A stretch of 64,000 nt of DNA from the NCBI GenBank assembly GCA_027487575.1, contig JAIYDJ010000114.1, positions 1 through 64,000 of the forward strand, read 5' to 3'. The translations under genes and the position numbers were made by a program. This DNA comes from Rhodobacter sp. (lineage in GTDB: Bacteria > Pseudomonadota > Alphaproteobacteria > Rhodobacterales > Rhodobacteraceae). Within the stretch, counting starts at the first letter, position 1, and each line of letters begins with the position of its first letter. Below are positions 51,503 to 60,338 of the stretch, piece by piece. A model generated the notes under the pieces. That model made no database searches and was not told the origin of the DNA. It saw nothing but the letters and a program-made list of their open reading frames with translations.

Positions 51503-52506
51503 CAGAACTGCGCCGCGGGGCAGGTGTTGTCGGACATGTAGTCGTGCACGACCAGCTCGCCCGACTTGATCTTGGCGGCGGCCGCGTCGACGGCCGCGAT
51601 CATTTCGGGTGTGACGAGGTCCGCATTGTTTTCGTCCATCGCATAGCCCACGCCATCGGAGGCAAGGTTCAGGCCCTTGACGCCGGTTTCAAGGTCGGGA
51701 CCGGCCTTCATCGCGTCGTAGACGGCGACATCGACCCGCTTCAGCATCGAGGTCAGGACCGATCCCGGGAACAGGTGGTTCTGGTTGCTGTCGACCCCGA
51801 TGGACAGGATGCCCTGATCCTTGGCCGATTGCAGAACGCCCATGCCGGTTCCGCCAGCGGCGGCAAAGATCACGTCCGCGCCCTGCGATTTCTGGGCTTG
51901 CGCGATTTCCGCGCCCTTGGTGGGGTTGTTCCAGGCCGAGGGATCGGTGCCGGTCATGTTCAGGATGACCTTGGCATCTGCCTTGGCCGCGACCACACCC
52001 TGCGCATAGCCACAGCCAAACTTGCGGATCAGCGGAATGTCCATGCCGCCAATGAAGCCGACGGTGCCGGTGGTCGACTTCATGCCGGCCATCATGCCCA
52101 CCAGATACGACCCTTCATGTTCGGCGAAGCCGATCGACAGCACGTTCGGGTGTGCGGCCGGATCGACATAACCGTCGATGGTGACGAACTTGGTGTCCGG
52201 GAAGTCGGGGGCGACGGCGGCAATCGGGTCGCTCATCCCGAAACCGGTGGTGACGACGGGGTTGAACCCGGCCCCGGCCAACTGCCGCAGGGCCTGCTCG
52301 CGCTGCGCCTCGGCGGTGATTTCAAGGTCCTTGAACGTACCGCCGGTTTCGGTCGCCCACTTGGTCGCGCCATTGAACGCGGCTTCGTTGAACGACTTGT
52401 CGAACTTGCCGCCCAGATCGTAGATCAGCGCCGGGTCGGCGGTGGCGGCACCGGCAAACAAGGCCAGCGTTGCAGCAGCGCCAAGAAGATGTTTCGTCAG
52501 GGTCAT
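51502..52506 (-). CDS. BMP-family nucleoside-binding lipoprotein/periplasmic protein
   Basis: A 334-residue substrate-binding protein: signal peptide (LLGAAATLALFAGAATADPA), then LIYDLGGKFDKSFNEAAFNG, FIGGMDIPLIRKFGCGYAQG, VIFAAAGGTGMGVLQSAKDQ, GVDSNQNHLFPGSVLTSMLK. The family binds purine nucleosides (PnrA type). It is the first gene of the operon; 181 bases separate it from rimI. The downstream nucleoside phosphorylase supports nucleoside as ligand. Lipobox not obvious, so a soluble periplasmic form is likely. Confidence 0.94.
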   Translation of the reverse strand: MTLTKHLLGAAATLALFAGAATADPALIYDLGGKFDKSFNEAAFNGATKWATETGGTFKDLEITAEAQREQALRQLAGAGFNPVVTTGFGMSDPIAAVAPDFPDTKFVTIDGYVDPAAHPNVLSIGFAEHEGSYLVGMMAGMKSTTGTVGFIGGMDIPLIRKFGCGYAQGVVAAKADAKVILNMTGTDPSAWNNPTKGAEIAQAQKSQGADVIFAAAGGTGMGVLQSAKDQGILSIGVDSNQNHLFPGSVLTSMLKRVDVAVYDAMKAGPDLETGVKGLNLASDGVGYAMDENNADLVTPEMIAAVDAAAAKIKSGELVVHDYMSDNTCPAAQF

Positions 52507-52687
52507 CGGTCTCTCCCGTTGATGACTGGTGTTTCACCTTGTCCAGGGCCCCCGACGGCCGGGGTGGCCCGTTGCAGGCAAATCGTGGGCAATTTAGGGC
52601 GGATGGCTGTCGGGCGGTCAATACAAATTTGCAGACCTTCGCCCGGGTTTTGATCTTTCGGTCAACGATCGGGCAGATGCCCCTGCT

Positions 52688-53098
52688 TCACAGGGCGCGA
52701 TCCATCACCAAGGCGTCCAGCGCCGGGCGGTCGGCCGGATGATAGTATCCCTTGCGGCGGCCGCAGGGCATGAAACCGGCCTGCCGATACAGCGCAATCG
52801 CCGCGTCATTGTCCGGCACGACCTCCAGAAAGGCGCGGGTCGCGTTGCGGGCGCGGGCTTCGGCCAGAAACGCCGCGACAAGACGCCGCCCCAGTCCCTG
52901 CCTGCGCCCGGCCGGATCGACCGCGAGGGTCAGCAGTTCGGCCTCGTCCGCCACCGCACGGCCCATCGCAAACCCACCTGATTCGGCGCAACAGAATACC
53001 AGAGGACTGGTCAGCAGATCGGCAATCTCGGCTGCCGTCCAGGGGCGCGGGACCGTGAAACAGGCCGCATGCAGCGTGGCCATCGCAACGGGTGTCAT
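52688..53098 (-). CDS. rimI: Ribosomal protein S18-alanine N-acetyltransferase
   Basis: A 136-residue GNAT acetyltransferase: acetyl-CoA loop LTLAVDPAGRRQGLGRRLVA, then FLEVVPDNDAAIALYRQAGF and RRKGYYHPADRPALDALVM. RimI acetylates the N-terminal alanine of S18. Its start overlaps the tsaB stop by 4 bases; the tsaB-rimI pairing is widespread and supports the name. Confidence 0.9.
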   Translation of the reverse strand: MTPVAMATLHAACFTVPRPWTAAEIADLLTSPLVFCCAESGGFAMGRAVADEAELLTLAVDPAGRRQGLGRRLVAAFLAEARARNATRAFLEVVPDNDAAIALYRQAGFMPCGRRKGYYHPADRPALDALVMDRAL

Positions 53099-53703
53099 GG
53101 CAGGATCGCCGGAGGCGGGTCGGACGGTGGCGCTGCGTCCGCGCTGCGCAGGTAGAACGGCGCAGGGCGGGGCTGCGGATCGCGTGCCAGACGCGCGCCT
53201 GCCTGGGCCACCGCCACGGCAATGGCGTCGGCGGCAAGGTCTGACCACCGCACGACGGGTGCATCGAATGCGGTTTCCGTGGGCACGATCTGCGGCGGCG
53301 TGGCATCGGGTCCGAACTTCTGCGCGTAGACCTGACCACGCGGCGCGTCGATCAGCGCCCAGTGCGGCTGTGCCAGACCCGCCGCCTGTCGCGCCGCATC
53401 AAACCCCGTCACGCCAATTGCCGGAACGTTCAGGCTTAACGCCATCCCGCGCGCCAATGAAACCGCAATCCGGATGCCGGTGAAGTTTCCCGGTCCGGTG
53501 CCGACACAGACAGCCGCCAGATCTGCAAAGGTCACGCCCTGCGCGGCCATCAACCCTTCGATCATCGGAAGCAGACGCTCTGCCTGCCCCTTGGCCATTG
53601 GCTCGGCAACAACCGCCGTGCGGCTTCCTTCGGGCCTGACCCAAAGCAAAGCGGCGGCGCAATGCGCCGCCGATGTATCAAAGCCCAGATAGAGGCCGGT
53701 CAT
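53095..53703 (-). CDS. tsaB: tRNA threonylcarbamoyladenosine biosynthesis protein TsaB
   Basis: A 202-residue ASKHA-fold protein: YLGFDTSAAHCAAALL, LPMIEGLMAAQGVTFADLAA, CVGTGPGNFTGIRIAVSLAR and GMALSLNVPAIGVTGFDAAR. It scaffolds TsaD in forming t6A at tRNA position 37. It lies between nfu and rimI; start ATG at 53703, 10 bases after the nfu stop. Confidence 0.95.
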   Translation of the reverse strand: MTGLYLGFDTSAAHCAAALLWVRPEGSRTAVVAEPMAKGQAERLLPMIEGLMAAQGVTFADLAAVCVGTGPGNFTGIRIAVSLARGMALSLNVPAIGVTGFDAARQAAGLAQPHWALIDAPRGQVYAQKFGPDATPPQIVPTETAFDAPVVRWSDLAADAIAVAVAQAGARLARDPQPRPAPFYLRSADAAPPSDPPPAILP

Positions 53704-53713
53704 GTCGACCCGA

Positions 53714-54277
53714 TCAGGCCGCCACGGGCCGCACTTCCAGCACTTCGGGAATGTAGTGCCGCAGCAGGTTCTCGATCCCTATCTTCAGCGTCAGGGTCGA
53801 AGACGGGCACCCGGCACATGCGCCCTGCATGTGCAGATAGACCACACCGCGATCAAAGCCGTGAAAGGTGATGTCGCCCCCGTCCTGCGCAACGGCCGGG
53901 CGCACGCGGGTGTCGAGCAATTCCTTGATCTGGCGGACGATGTCGCCATCCTCGCCGGTGTGCTCTGCATGACCGCCGCCGGTTGCATCTCCGTCCACCG
54001 CCGCGGCGCCCGACTGGAAATGCTCCATGATCGCGCCCAGGATCGCAGGCTTGACATGCTGCCACTCGACGGCTTCGGTCTTGGTGACCGTCACGAAGTC
54101 GTTTCCAAGAAACACACCCGCCACGCCACCCGACGCGAAGATGCGCCGCGCCAGCGCCGATTTCTGCGCCGCCTCAAGCGACGGGAAGTCAGCCGTGCCC
54201 AGTTCCAGCACGGTCTGGCCTGGCAGGAACTTCAACGTGGCCGGGTTGGGGGTGGACTCGGTCTGGATGAACATCAT
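53714..54277 (-). CDS. NifU-family iron-sulfur carrier (Nfu type)
   Basis: A 187-residue Fe-S carrier. The N-terminal Nfu_N domain reads FIQTESTPNPATLKFLPGQT, and IFASGGVAGVFLGNDFVTVT. The C-terminal NifU domain reads VRPAVAQDGGDITFHGFDRG with the cluster-binding CAGC (QGACAGCPSSTLTL). It delivers [4Fe-4S] clusters to target enzymes. The first ATG of a double ATG (54275-54277) is used. Confidence 0.95.
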   Translation of the reverse strand: MMFIQTESTPNPATLKFLPGQTVLELGTADFPSLEAAQKSALARRIFASGGVAGVFLGNDFVTVTKTEAVEWQHVKPAILGAIMEHFQSGAAAVDGDATGGGHAEHTGEDGDIVRQIKELLDTRVRPAVAQDGGDITFHGFDRGVVYLHMQGACAGCPSSTLTLKIGIENLLRHYIPEVLEVRPVAA

Positions 54278-54378
54278 GAATCTCCGACTATTCTGATCGG
54301 ATATGCGCTTTGCATGCCGCGAAGTCAAGTTTGCATTGGGACGGTACCGACCGGCCCCCACCGAACGCCGGGCTTTCC

Positions 54379-54525
54379 CTACTCGGCCGAGTAGTACCCG
54401 AACATCTGGTCAAGCGCACCGACCGGGGCTTTTGCCGGGGCTGGGCGGGGCGCAGGCAGTGCGAGCGCCGCAAAATAGGCCAGCGGGTCTTCGGCGATGA
54501 TGGGTCGTGCGGGAATGTAAGCCAT
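54379..54525 (-). CDS. Small 48-residue protein, unknown function
   Basis: Starts MAYIPARPIIAEDPLAYFAA and ends QMFGYYSAE; proline/alanine-rich middle. AAGGAAA lies 5-6 bases before the ATG at 54525, supporting translation. It lies between nfu and a universal stress protein gene, all on the minus strand. The aromatic C-terminus and good Shine-Dalgarno suggest a real gene. I recall similar short proteins at this place in Rhodobacteraceae, but no function is known. Confidence 0.6.
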   Translation of the reverse strand: MAYIPARPIIAEDPLAYFAALALPAPRPAPAKAPVGALDQMFGYYSAE

Positions 54526-54634
54526 GTCAGTTTCCTTTTTGTCCCCCCTGCGCATCCATATGCGACCTATGCTGTAGCGCAGAAAGGACCATCCGCGCAT
54601 AGTTGCCATGCGCCGGGTGCAAGGAACGGGCATA

Positions 54635-55090
54635 TCAGGTGATCGCTTCCAGCCGCTCCTTGCTCATGTCGCCGGGCACCACCGTGATGGGAATAGGCAG
54701 GGTCCCGGCAATCCGCGTCAGTTGGCTGACCAGTGGACCGGGCCCGGACTTTTCATGGCTGGCACCCAGCACCAGAACGCCGATGGCCGGGTCTTCATTC
54801 ACCTGTGCCAGAATTTCCGCGACAGGGTCGCCCTCGCGGATCACCAGTTCGGGGTCCACCCCCAGCTTTTCACGCATCCACTTGGCAAAGACGCCGAAAT
54901 GCGCCTCGATCCGTTCGCGCGCCTCGGCGCGCATCAGATCGGCCACACCCATCCAGTGCTGATACTCTTCCGGCGGGATCACCGACAGGATTTGAACGCC
55001 CCCGCCGGTGTGTGCCGCCCGCAACGCGGCAAACCGCATCGCGTTCAGACACTCGCGCGTGTCGTCCAGAACCACCATGAACTTGCGCAT
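54635..55090 (-). CDS. Universal stress protein (UspA family)
   Basis: A 151-residue UspA-fold protein: MRKFMVVLDDTRECLNAMRF, VQILSVIPPEEYQHWMGVAD, VIREGDPVAEILAQVNED, then the ATP-site phrase VLVLGASHEKSGPGPLVSQL and PIPITVVPG. The G-x2-G-x9-G(S) loop is partly present (GASHEKSGPG), so nucleotide binding is plausible. Start ATG at 55090, TTCTCC (reverse GGAGAA) just upstream. Confidence 0.92.
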   Translation of the reverse strand: MRKFMVVLDDTRECLNAMRFAALRAAHTGGGVQILSVIPPEEYQHWMGVADLMRAEARERIEAHFGVFAKWMREKLGVDPELVIREGDPVAEILAQVNEDPAIGVLVLGASHEKSGPGPLVSQLTRIAGTLPIPITVVPGDMSKERLEAIT

Positions 55091-55269
55091 GCAATTTCTC
55101 CTTCGGTTGCGGATCATGATCCCGCACCCCCCCGCTGGCAACCCCGGCCTTGCACCGCCGTGCGTGACAGGGCACAGACCCGTCCAGCCCAATGCGACGC
55201 AGGATGTCGCGGGCGATGCAGACGCGCTGCGCGAAAAAGCGGCATCTCGAAAATCACCGGAAAGACGCG

Positions 55270-56487
55270 ATGGCCCTTTACCACCCCTCTCCCGACCTGA
55301 ACGACGTGCCGGTTCGCGGTGTGCGCGCCTTTGCCATTCTGGCCGGGCTTGACGCCGCCGTTCGCGGCACGCTGATCTCGGCGATGCCGCTGGTGGTCTA
55401 CGAGACGATGGGCAGCGCCGAGGTCACCTCGCAGGCCTATTTCCTGGCCGGTCTCGTCGCGCTGGTTTGGGGGCTGATGGTGCCCTGGGCCACCCGCAAG
55501 ATCCCGCGCCGCTGGATGTACACCATCGGTGGCGGGCTTTACCTTGTGGGCATGGGGCTGGCGATTCACGGGGCGCCGGTGACAGTCCTCCTGTCGGTGA
55601 TCGCCAATGCGATGGCTGCGGTGACGCTGTTCATCTGCCTCAATGCCTATGTGATGGACTATGTGGCCCGGTCCGATCTCGGGCGCAGCCAGTCCACGCA
55701 GATGTTCTACGCGGCGGCCTCCTGGGCTGGCGGGCCCTTGCTGGGGGTTTGGCTGTATTCGATCTGGCCGCCCGCGCCGTTCCTTCTGGCGGGCGCGTTT
55801 GCGGCAGCGCTGCTGGTGGTCTTCTGGTGGATGCGGCTGGGCAACGGCAAGGCGATTACCCGTGCCAGCGGTCCGGCCCCCAACCCGCTGGCCTATCTGG
55901 GCCGGTTCGCGGCCCAGCCCCGTCTGATCGCGGGCTGGATCTTTGCCGTGATGCGCAGCTGTGGCTGGTGGGTCTATGTGCATTACCTGCCGATCTTCTG
56001 TGTCGAGGCGGGGCTGGGCAAGCATGTCGGCGGGGCAGTCCTGTCGCTGACCAACCTTCTGCTGTTCGCGGCGCCCACCATGCTGGTGTTCGTCCGGCGC
56101 CGGTCGGTGCGGGTGTCGGTGCGGGTGGGCTTTGGTCTGGGGGCGGTCCTGTTCGCGGCGGCAGCGCTGGCTTCGCCGTTGCCATGGGCGACCGTGGGGT
56201 TCTGCATGGCGGCGTCGATCTTTCTGGTGCTGCTGGACGTGGTCGGCGGACTGCCGTTCCTGATGGCCGTCAAACCGTCAGAGCGGACCGAGATGTCGGC
56301 GGTCTATTCCAGCTTTCGCGACGTGTCCGGCATCCTGACACCAGGCGCGGCCTATCTGGTGCTGCTGGTGGCCCCGTTGCCCGGTATCTTTGTCGCCGCA
56401 GCCTTGGGAATGGGGGCGTCGTGGCTGATCGCAGGGCAGTTGCATCCGCGTCTGGGGAGGCCGAAAGGCGATCTGGTTAGGCAGTGA
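55270..56487 (+). CDS. MFS-type transporter
   Basis: A 405-residue protein with about 11-12 hydrophobic segments: VRAFAILAGLDAAVRGTLIS, SQAYFLAGLVALVWGLMVPW, RWMYTIGGGLYLVGMGLAIH, VTLFICLNAYVMDYVARSDL. The loop WATRKIPRRW fits the MFS motif A position. The ATG at 55270 has GGAAAGA upstream; a longer upstream frame is Arg-rich and not membrane-like. No substrate can be named. Confidence 0.85.
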   Translation: MALYHPSPDLNDVPVRGVRAFAILAGLDAAVRGTLISAMPLVVYETMGSAEVTSQAYFLAGLVALVWGLMVPWATRKIPRRWMYTIGGGLYLVGMGLAIHGAPVTVLLSVIANAMAAVTLFICLNAYVMDYVARSDLGRSQSTQMFYAAASWAGGPLLGVWLYSIWPPAPFLLAGAFAAALLVVFWWMRLGNGKAITRASGPAPNPLAYLGRFAAQPRLIAGWIFAVMRSCGWWVYVHYLPIFCVEAGLGKHVGGAVLSLTNLLLFAAPTMLVFVRRRSVRVSVRVGFGLGAVLFAAAALASPLPWATVGFCMAASIFLVLLDVVGGLPFLMAVKPSERTEMSAVYSSFRDVSGILTPGAAYLVLLVAPLPGIFVAAALGMGASWLIAGQLHPRLGRPKGDLVRQ

Positions 56488-56500
56488 CGGCTAAAGGCGG

Positions 56501-57604
56501 CTAAAAGTCTTCCGGCGGACGCTGAAGCACCCATGCTTCGAACAATGGGTCTGCCAGCCGCCATTCCTTGTCGAACTGATCCGCGCGACCCTGCCGTTGC
56601 AGCAGACGGATCGCGGACTGCCGGACCGATGGGGCAGGGGCCTGCCCGATCAGCGCCGTCAGACGCTGTTCCACCGCCGAACCGAACAACCCTTGCGCCC
56701 GTTCCGCCAACAGCCGCGCCACCGCCCGCTGGTCGGAAGTCAGTCCCAGCCAGACCCGGTCGAAATCCAGTTGCGCCGCCAGATCCCGCAGCACCCGCGC
56801 CTCTGCATCCGCCTCGTTCAGGCCGACGTCCATTCCCAGTGCGATCAGCCATTGCTGAAAGATGAAGGGGTTGGCCTTGAACCGGTCAAAGGCATGCAGC
56901 GCCGCCTCGCGTGTCAGGCGACGGCGATAGGTCGTGCGGAACGCCGCGCGCTGATGATCGACGAAATCCTCGCCCAGGGGCGGCAGGGTCAGTGGCGTGG
57001 CAAAGCGGTAGAACGGTGCGGTGCGCGCAGAGAACACCTTGTTCAACCCCAATTGTGACGACCCGGTGAACAGCGTGCGCACCCCGTCCCGCCGTTTGTC
57101 GAGGCCAGTGCGCAGCGCTGCCATGATGACCGGCCCATGCGGATGCGCCGCCAGTTCCTGCACCTCGTCCAGCAGCAGAAGTGCAGGCTTCGCCGGATTG
57201 GCCAACCGTTCCAGATAGGCGTCAAGCAGTGCAACCTGATCGTCGGGGGGGCTTTTGCGCCGCGCGCCAAAGTCGACCTCGGCCGAGACGACCCCCAGAT
57301 CAAGCCGCGCCTTGACGGGCAGCGCCGCCGCGCGGTTGACCAGTGTGGATTTCGCCTGCAAGGCCCGGTCGCATTCGTACAGCAGGACCGCCAACGGTGC
57401 GGCCGGGTTCTGCCAGAACGACGCGTAGACCACCCGGTGCCCCGCATCCGCCGCAACGACGGCCAGATCGCGCAGCAGGAATTCCGTCTTTCCGGTCCGC
57501 CGCGCGCCGAACAGGCTCATCGCCATGACCGGCCCGCGCGTCAGAGCCGCCAGCGTCGCGCGCGCCAGTTCGGTCCGGGGAAAATGCCAGGGGTCCTGCG
57601 CCAT
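56501..57604 (-). CDS. Orphan AAA-type ATPase
   Basis: A 367-residue P-loop ATPase resembling the archaeal-type (ATPase_2) group: Walker A FGARRTGKTEFLLRDLA near residue 38, Walker B PALLLLDEVQELAAHPHGPV, sensor-like TLFTGSSQLGLNKVF, then a helical C-terminal domain (LIALGMDVGLNEADAEARVL). There is no transmembrane or nuclease domain. The group includes defence-related and regulatory ATPases, but nothing here shows a role. GC and codon use match the host. It lies 52 bases after mcd's stop side, on the same strand. Confidence 0.75.
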   Translation of the reverse strand: MAQDPWHFPRTELARATLAALTRGPVMAMSLFGARRTGKTEFLLRDLAVVAADAGHRVVYASFWQNPAAPLAVLLYECDRALQAKSTLVNRAAALPVKARLDLGVVSAEVDFGARRKSPPDDQVALLDAYLERLANPAKPALLLLDEVQELAAHPHGPVIMAALRTGLDKRRDGVRTLFTGSSQLGLNKVFSARTAPFYRFATPLTLPPLGEDFVDHQRAAFRTTYRRRLTREAALHAFDRFKANPFIFQQWLIALGMDVGLNEADAEARVLRDLAAQLDFDRVWLGLTSDQRAVARLLAERAQGLFGSAVEQRLTALIGQAPAPSVRQSAIRLLQRQGRADQFDKEWRLADPLFEAWVLQRPPEDF

Positions 57605-57655
57605 AAGTCACGAATAGCACAAAACGGCTAATTAGGAAAGTACTGCTAATTCCAC

Positions 57656-59320
57656 CTAATCGAGCAACCGCCGCGCAATCACCTGCGCCTGAATCTCGGC
57701 CGCCCCTTCGAAAATGTTCAGGATGCGCGCATCGCACAGGATGCGGGAAATCTGGTATTCGAGCGCAAAGCCGTTGCCGCCATGAATTTGCAAGGCGTTG
57801 TCCGCACAGGACCACGCCACCCGCGCCCCCAGGAGCTTTGCCATCCCCGCCTCCAGGTCGCAGCGCTTGTCATGGTCCTTCTGCCAGGCGCTGAAATAGG
57901 TCAATTGCCGCGCCACCATGATCTCGACCGCCATCATGGCGAGCTTGCCCGCCACGCGCGGGAAAGAGATCAGGCTTTTGCCGAACTGCTTGCGGTCGAT
58001 GGCGTACTGCATGCCGACTTCCAGCGCGTTCTGCGCGACACCCACCGCCCGCGCCGCCGTCTGGATGCGCGCGGATTCAAACGTCTGCATCAACTGCTTG
58101 AAGCCTTGCCCGGTCAACCCGCCCAACAGGTTCTCGCCCTTCACGGCAAATCCGTCGAAGGCGAGTTCATATTCCTTCATCCCGCGGTAGCCCAGAACCT
58201 CGATCTCACCCCCGGTCATGCCGGGTGTCGGGAACGGCTCGGCATCTGTTCCGGGCAGCTTTTCGGCCAGAAACATCGACAAACCCCGGTAGTCCGTGGT
58301 CGCCGGATCGGTCCGCGCCAGCAGCGTCATGACATGCGTCCGCGCCGCGTGGGTGATCCAGGTCTTGTTCCCCGTCACCTCCCAGTCGTCACCCGCTTGC
58401 ACCGCCCGGGTCCGCAAGCTTCCCAGATCGGACCCGGTGTTCGGCTCGGTGAAAACGGCCGTCGGCAGCGTCTCGCCCGACGCAAGCCTTGGCAGCCACT
58501 TCGCCTTCTGCTCGGCCGTTCCACCACACAAGATCAACTCCGCCGCGATCTCGGTCCTGGTGGCCAGCGACCCGACGCCGATATAGCCGCGCGACAACTC
58601 TTCGGACACCACGACCATCGACGCCTTCGACATGCCCAGACCGCCGAACTCTTCGGGGATCGTCAACCCGAACACCCCCATGTCGGCCAGCGCCGTGATG
58701 ATCTCCATCGGGATCAACTCGTCGCGCAGATGCCAGCCATGGGCGTGCGGCACCACCTGTTCATCGGCAAACCGGCGGAACTGGTCGCGGATCATCTCGA
58801 GTTCCGCATCAAGCCCCGTCGCGCCAAACGTCGCCCGCCCGTGATTATCCTGCATCAGCAGGACCAGCCGGTCGCGGGCCGCCGCTGTATTGCCGCGCGC
58901 CATCAGCGCCTGCGCGTCCGGTCCCGGTGTCCATGCCACGTTCAGATCGGTCAGGCGCGCCATCTCGCCTTGGCTCATCGGCATGCCGCCGGCGATCTGC
59001 GCCAGATATTCGCCAAAAGCGATCTGCAGCAGCAGCGCCTCCAATTCGCCAAAGGCGTTGTCGGCGGCAAGCCGGTCTGCCCAGGCCTGCATCTGGCGCA
59101 GCGATTCGGTATAGGTGGCCAGCCATGACAGCGCGTGCGCGCGGAACTGATGCACCTCCAGCGCCGATGCCTGCACCTTGCCGCCCACCGTCACCTCGGC
59201 GCGAAGGGCTTCGCGGGCTGTCACGAACAGCGTTTCCACCTCGGGCAGTGCCGCAGCGGTCAGACGGGTCAGGTCGGTCAGAACCGGCGTTTCGGTCCGC
59301 AGTTGTCCATCATGCGCCAT
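57656..59320 (-). CDS. mcd: (2S)-methylsuccinyl-CoA dehydrogenase
   Basis: A 554-residue acyl-CoA dehydrogenase, longer than the usual ~380 because of a ~150-residue N-terminal domain (QFRAHALSWLATYTESLRQM, FGELEALLLQIAFGEYLAQI, AGGMPMSQGEMARLTDLNV), which marks Mcd of the ethylmalonyl-CoA pathway. The dehydrogenase part shows LCGGTAEQKAKWLPRLASGE, FTEPNTGSDLGSLRTRAV and IFEGAAEIQAQVIARRLL. It oxidises methylsuccinyl-CoA to mesaconyl-CoA in acetyl-CoA assimilation. The assignment rests on the N-terminal domain, recalled from R. sphaeroides. Confidence 0.8.
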   Translation of the reverse strand: MAHDGQLRTETPVLTDLTRLTAAALPEVETLFVTAREALRAEVTVGGKVQASALEVHQFRAHALSWLATYTESLRQMQAWADRLAADNAFGELEALLLQIAFGEYLAQIAGGMPMSQGEMARLTDLNVAWTPGPDAQALMARGNTAAARDRLVLLMQDNHGRATFGATGLDAELEMIRDQFRRFADEQVVPHAHGWHLRDELIPMEIITALADMGVFGLTIPEEFGGLGMSKASMVVVSEELSRGYIGVGSLATRTEIAAELILCGGTAEQKAKWLPRLASGETLPTAVFTEPNTGSDLGSLRTRAVQAGDDWEVTGNKTWITHAARTHVMTLLARTDPATTDYRGLSMFLAEKLPGTDAEPFPTPGMTGGEIEVLGYRGMKEYELAFDGFAVKGENLLGGLTGQGFKQLMQTFESARIQTAARAVGVAQNALEVGMQYAIDRKQFGKSLISFPRVAGKLAMMAVEIMVARQLTYFSAWQKDHDKRCDLEAGMAKLLGARVAWSCADNALQIHGGNGFALEYQISRILCDARILNIFEGAAEIQAQVIARRLLD

Positions 59321-59466
59321 GACGATCCCCTTTTGAATGTTGTATCTCCGATAGCTGCTTCGCAGTTGCAGCGCAATATCGTTTCATAATCGTGAAGCCG
59401 CACGACCTAATATGTCGCAACCGTTTTCGGGATGCACAGGCCCCGCAACCCCGGTACACCAGCCAC

Positions 59467-60234
59467 ATGCTGTTGCCGGACGACATCTCGCTGACTGCCC
59501 TTTGTGCCGCGCTGGCCGTCGCGGGCTTTGCGGGCTTCGTCAAGGGCGCGGTCGGATTTGCCATGCCGATGATCATGATCTCGGCTTTTTCCGCCTTCCT
59601 GACGCCACAGCAGGCGCTGGCCGGTCTGATCCTGCCGACCTTGATCACCAACCTCAGCCAGGCGTTGCGGCAGGGTGTGCCCGCCGCGATCAGCACCGCC
59701 CGACGGTATCACCGGTTTCTCATAGCGACGCTGGTCCTGCTGGTCGTTTCGGCGCAGTTCGCCATGTCGATCCCGCAGGCGGTCTTCCTGCTGCTGCTGG
59801 GCGCGCCGATCACGATCTTTGCCACGTTGCAGTTGATGGGCCGCAATCTGGCGCTGCGGCTGGAAGACCGGACCCGCGCGGAATGGGGGCTGGGGGTGAT
59901 CGGCGGCCTCTACGGCGGGGTTTCGGGGGTCTGGGGGCCGCCGCTGCTGGTTTACCTGCTGTCGGTCGGGGCGGACAAGGAAGAAACCGTACGGACTCAG
60001 GGCGTGGTGTTCCTGCTGGGCGCGGTGGTTCTGCTGGGGGCCCATCTGCAGACTGGCCTGATGTCGGGACCGCTGGCGGTATTCTCGGCGGTGCTGGTGC
60101 TGCCGGCGATGATGGGGCAAAGCCTTGGCCTGCGTCTGCAGGACAAGATGGACCAGAGACGGTTTCGCCGATGGACCCAGGGCCTGCTGGTGCTGACCGG
60201 GGTCAATCTGGTGCGTCAGGCGTTGATGACGTAG
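59467..60234 (+). CDS. TauE/SafE-family permease 2
   Basis: A 255-residue protein with about 8 hydrophobic segments: VAGFAGFVKGAVGFAMPMIM (first TauE motif), LAGLILPTLITNLSQALRQG, and the second motif VIGGLYGGVSGVWGPPLLVY. Probably an anion or organosulfur exporter. The ATG at 59467 starts the family's normal N-terminus (MLLPDDISLTALCAALAVAG); an upstream ATG at 59392 gives a non-conserved leader. Divergent from mcd; convergent with pckA. Confidence 0.9.
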   Translation: MLLPDDISLTALCAALAVAGFAGFVKGAVGFAMPMIMISAFSAFLTPQQALAGLILPTLITNLSQALRQGVPAAISTARRYHRFLIATLVLLVVSAQFAMSIPQAVFLLLLGAPITIFATLQLMGRNLALRLEDRTRAEWGLGVIGGLYGGVSGVWGPPLLVYLLSVGADKEETVRTQGVVFLLGAVVLLGAHLQTGLMSGPLAVFSAVLVLPAMMGQSLGLRLQDKMDQRRFRRWTQGLLVLTGVNLVRQALMT

Positions 60235-60338
60235 TGGATCGTCAGTTCGCGCCTGCGGTCAGCGCTCCCTTTGCGGTGCACGACGTCACGGCCTGCACGG
60301 CACGACTTGCAGGCCGGGGGCGCGACCCCGGCCCGGCG

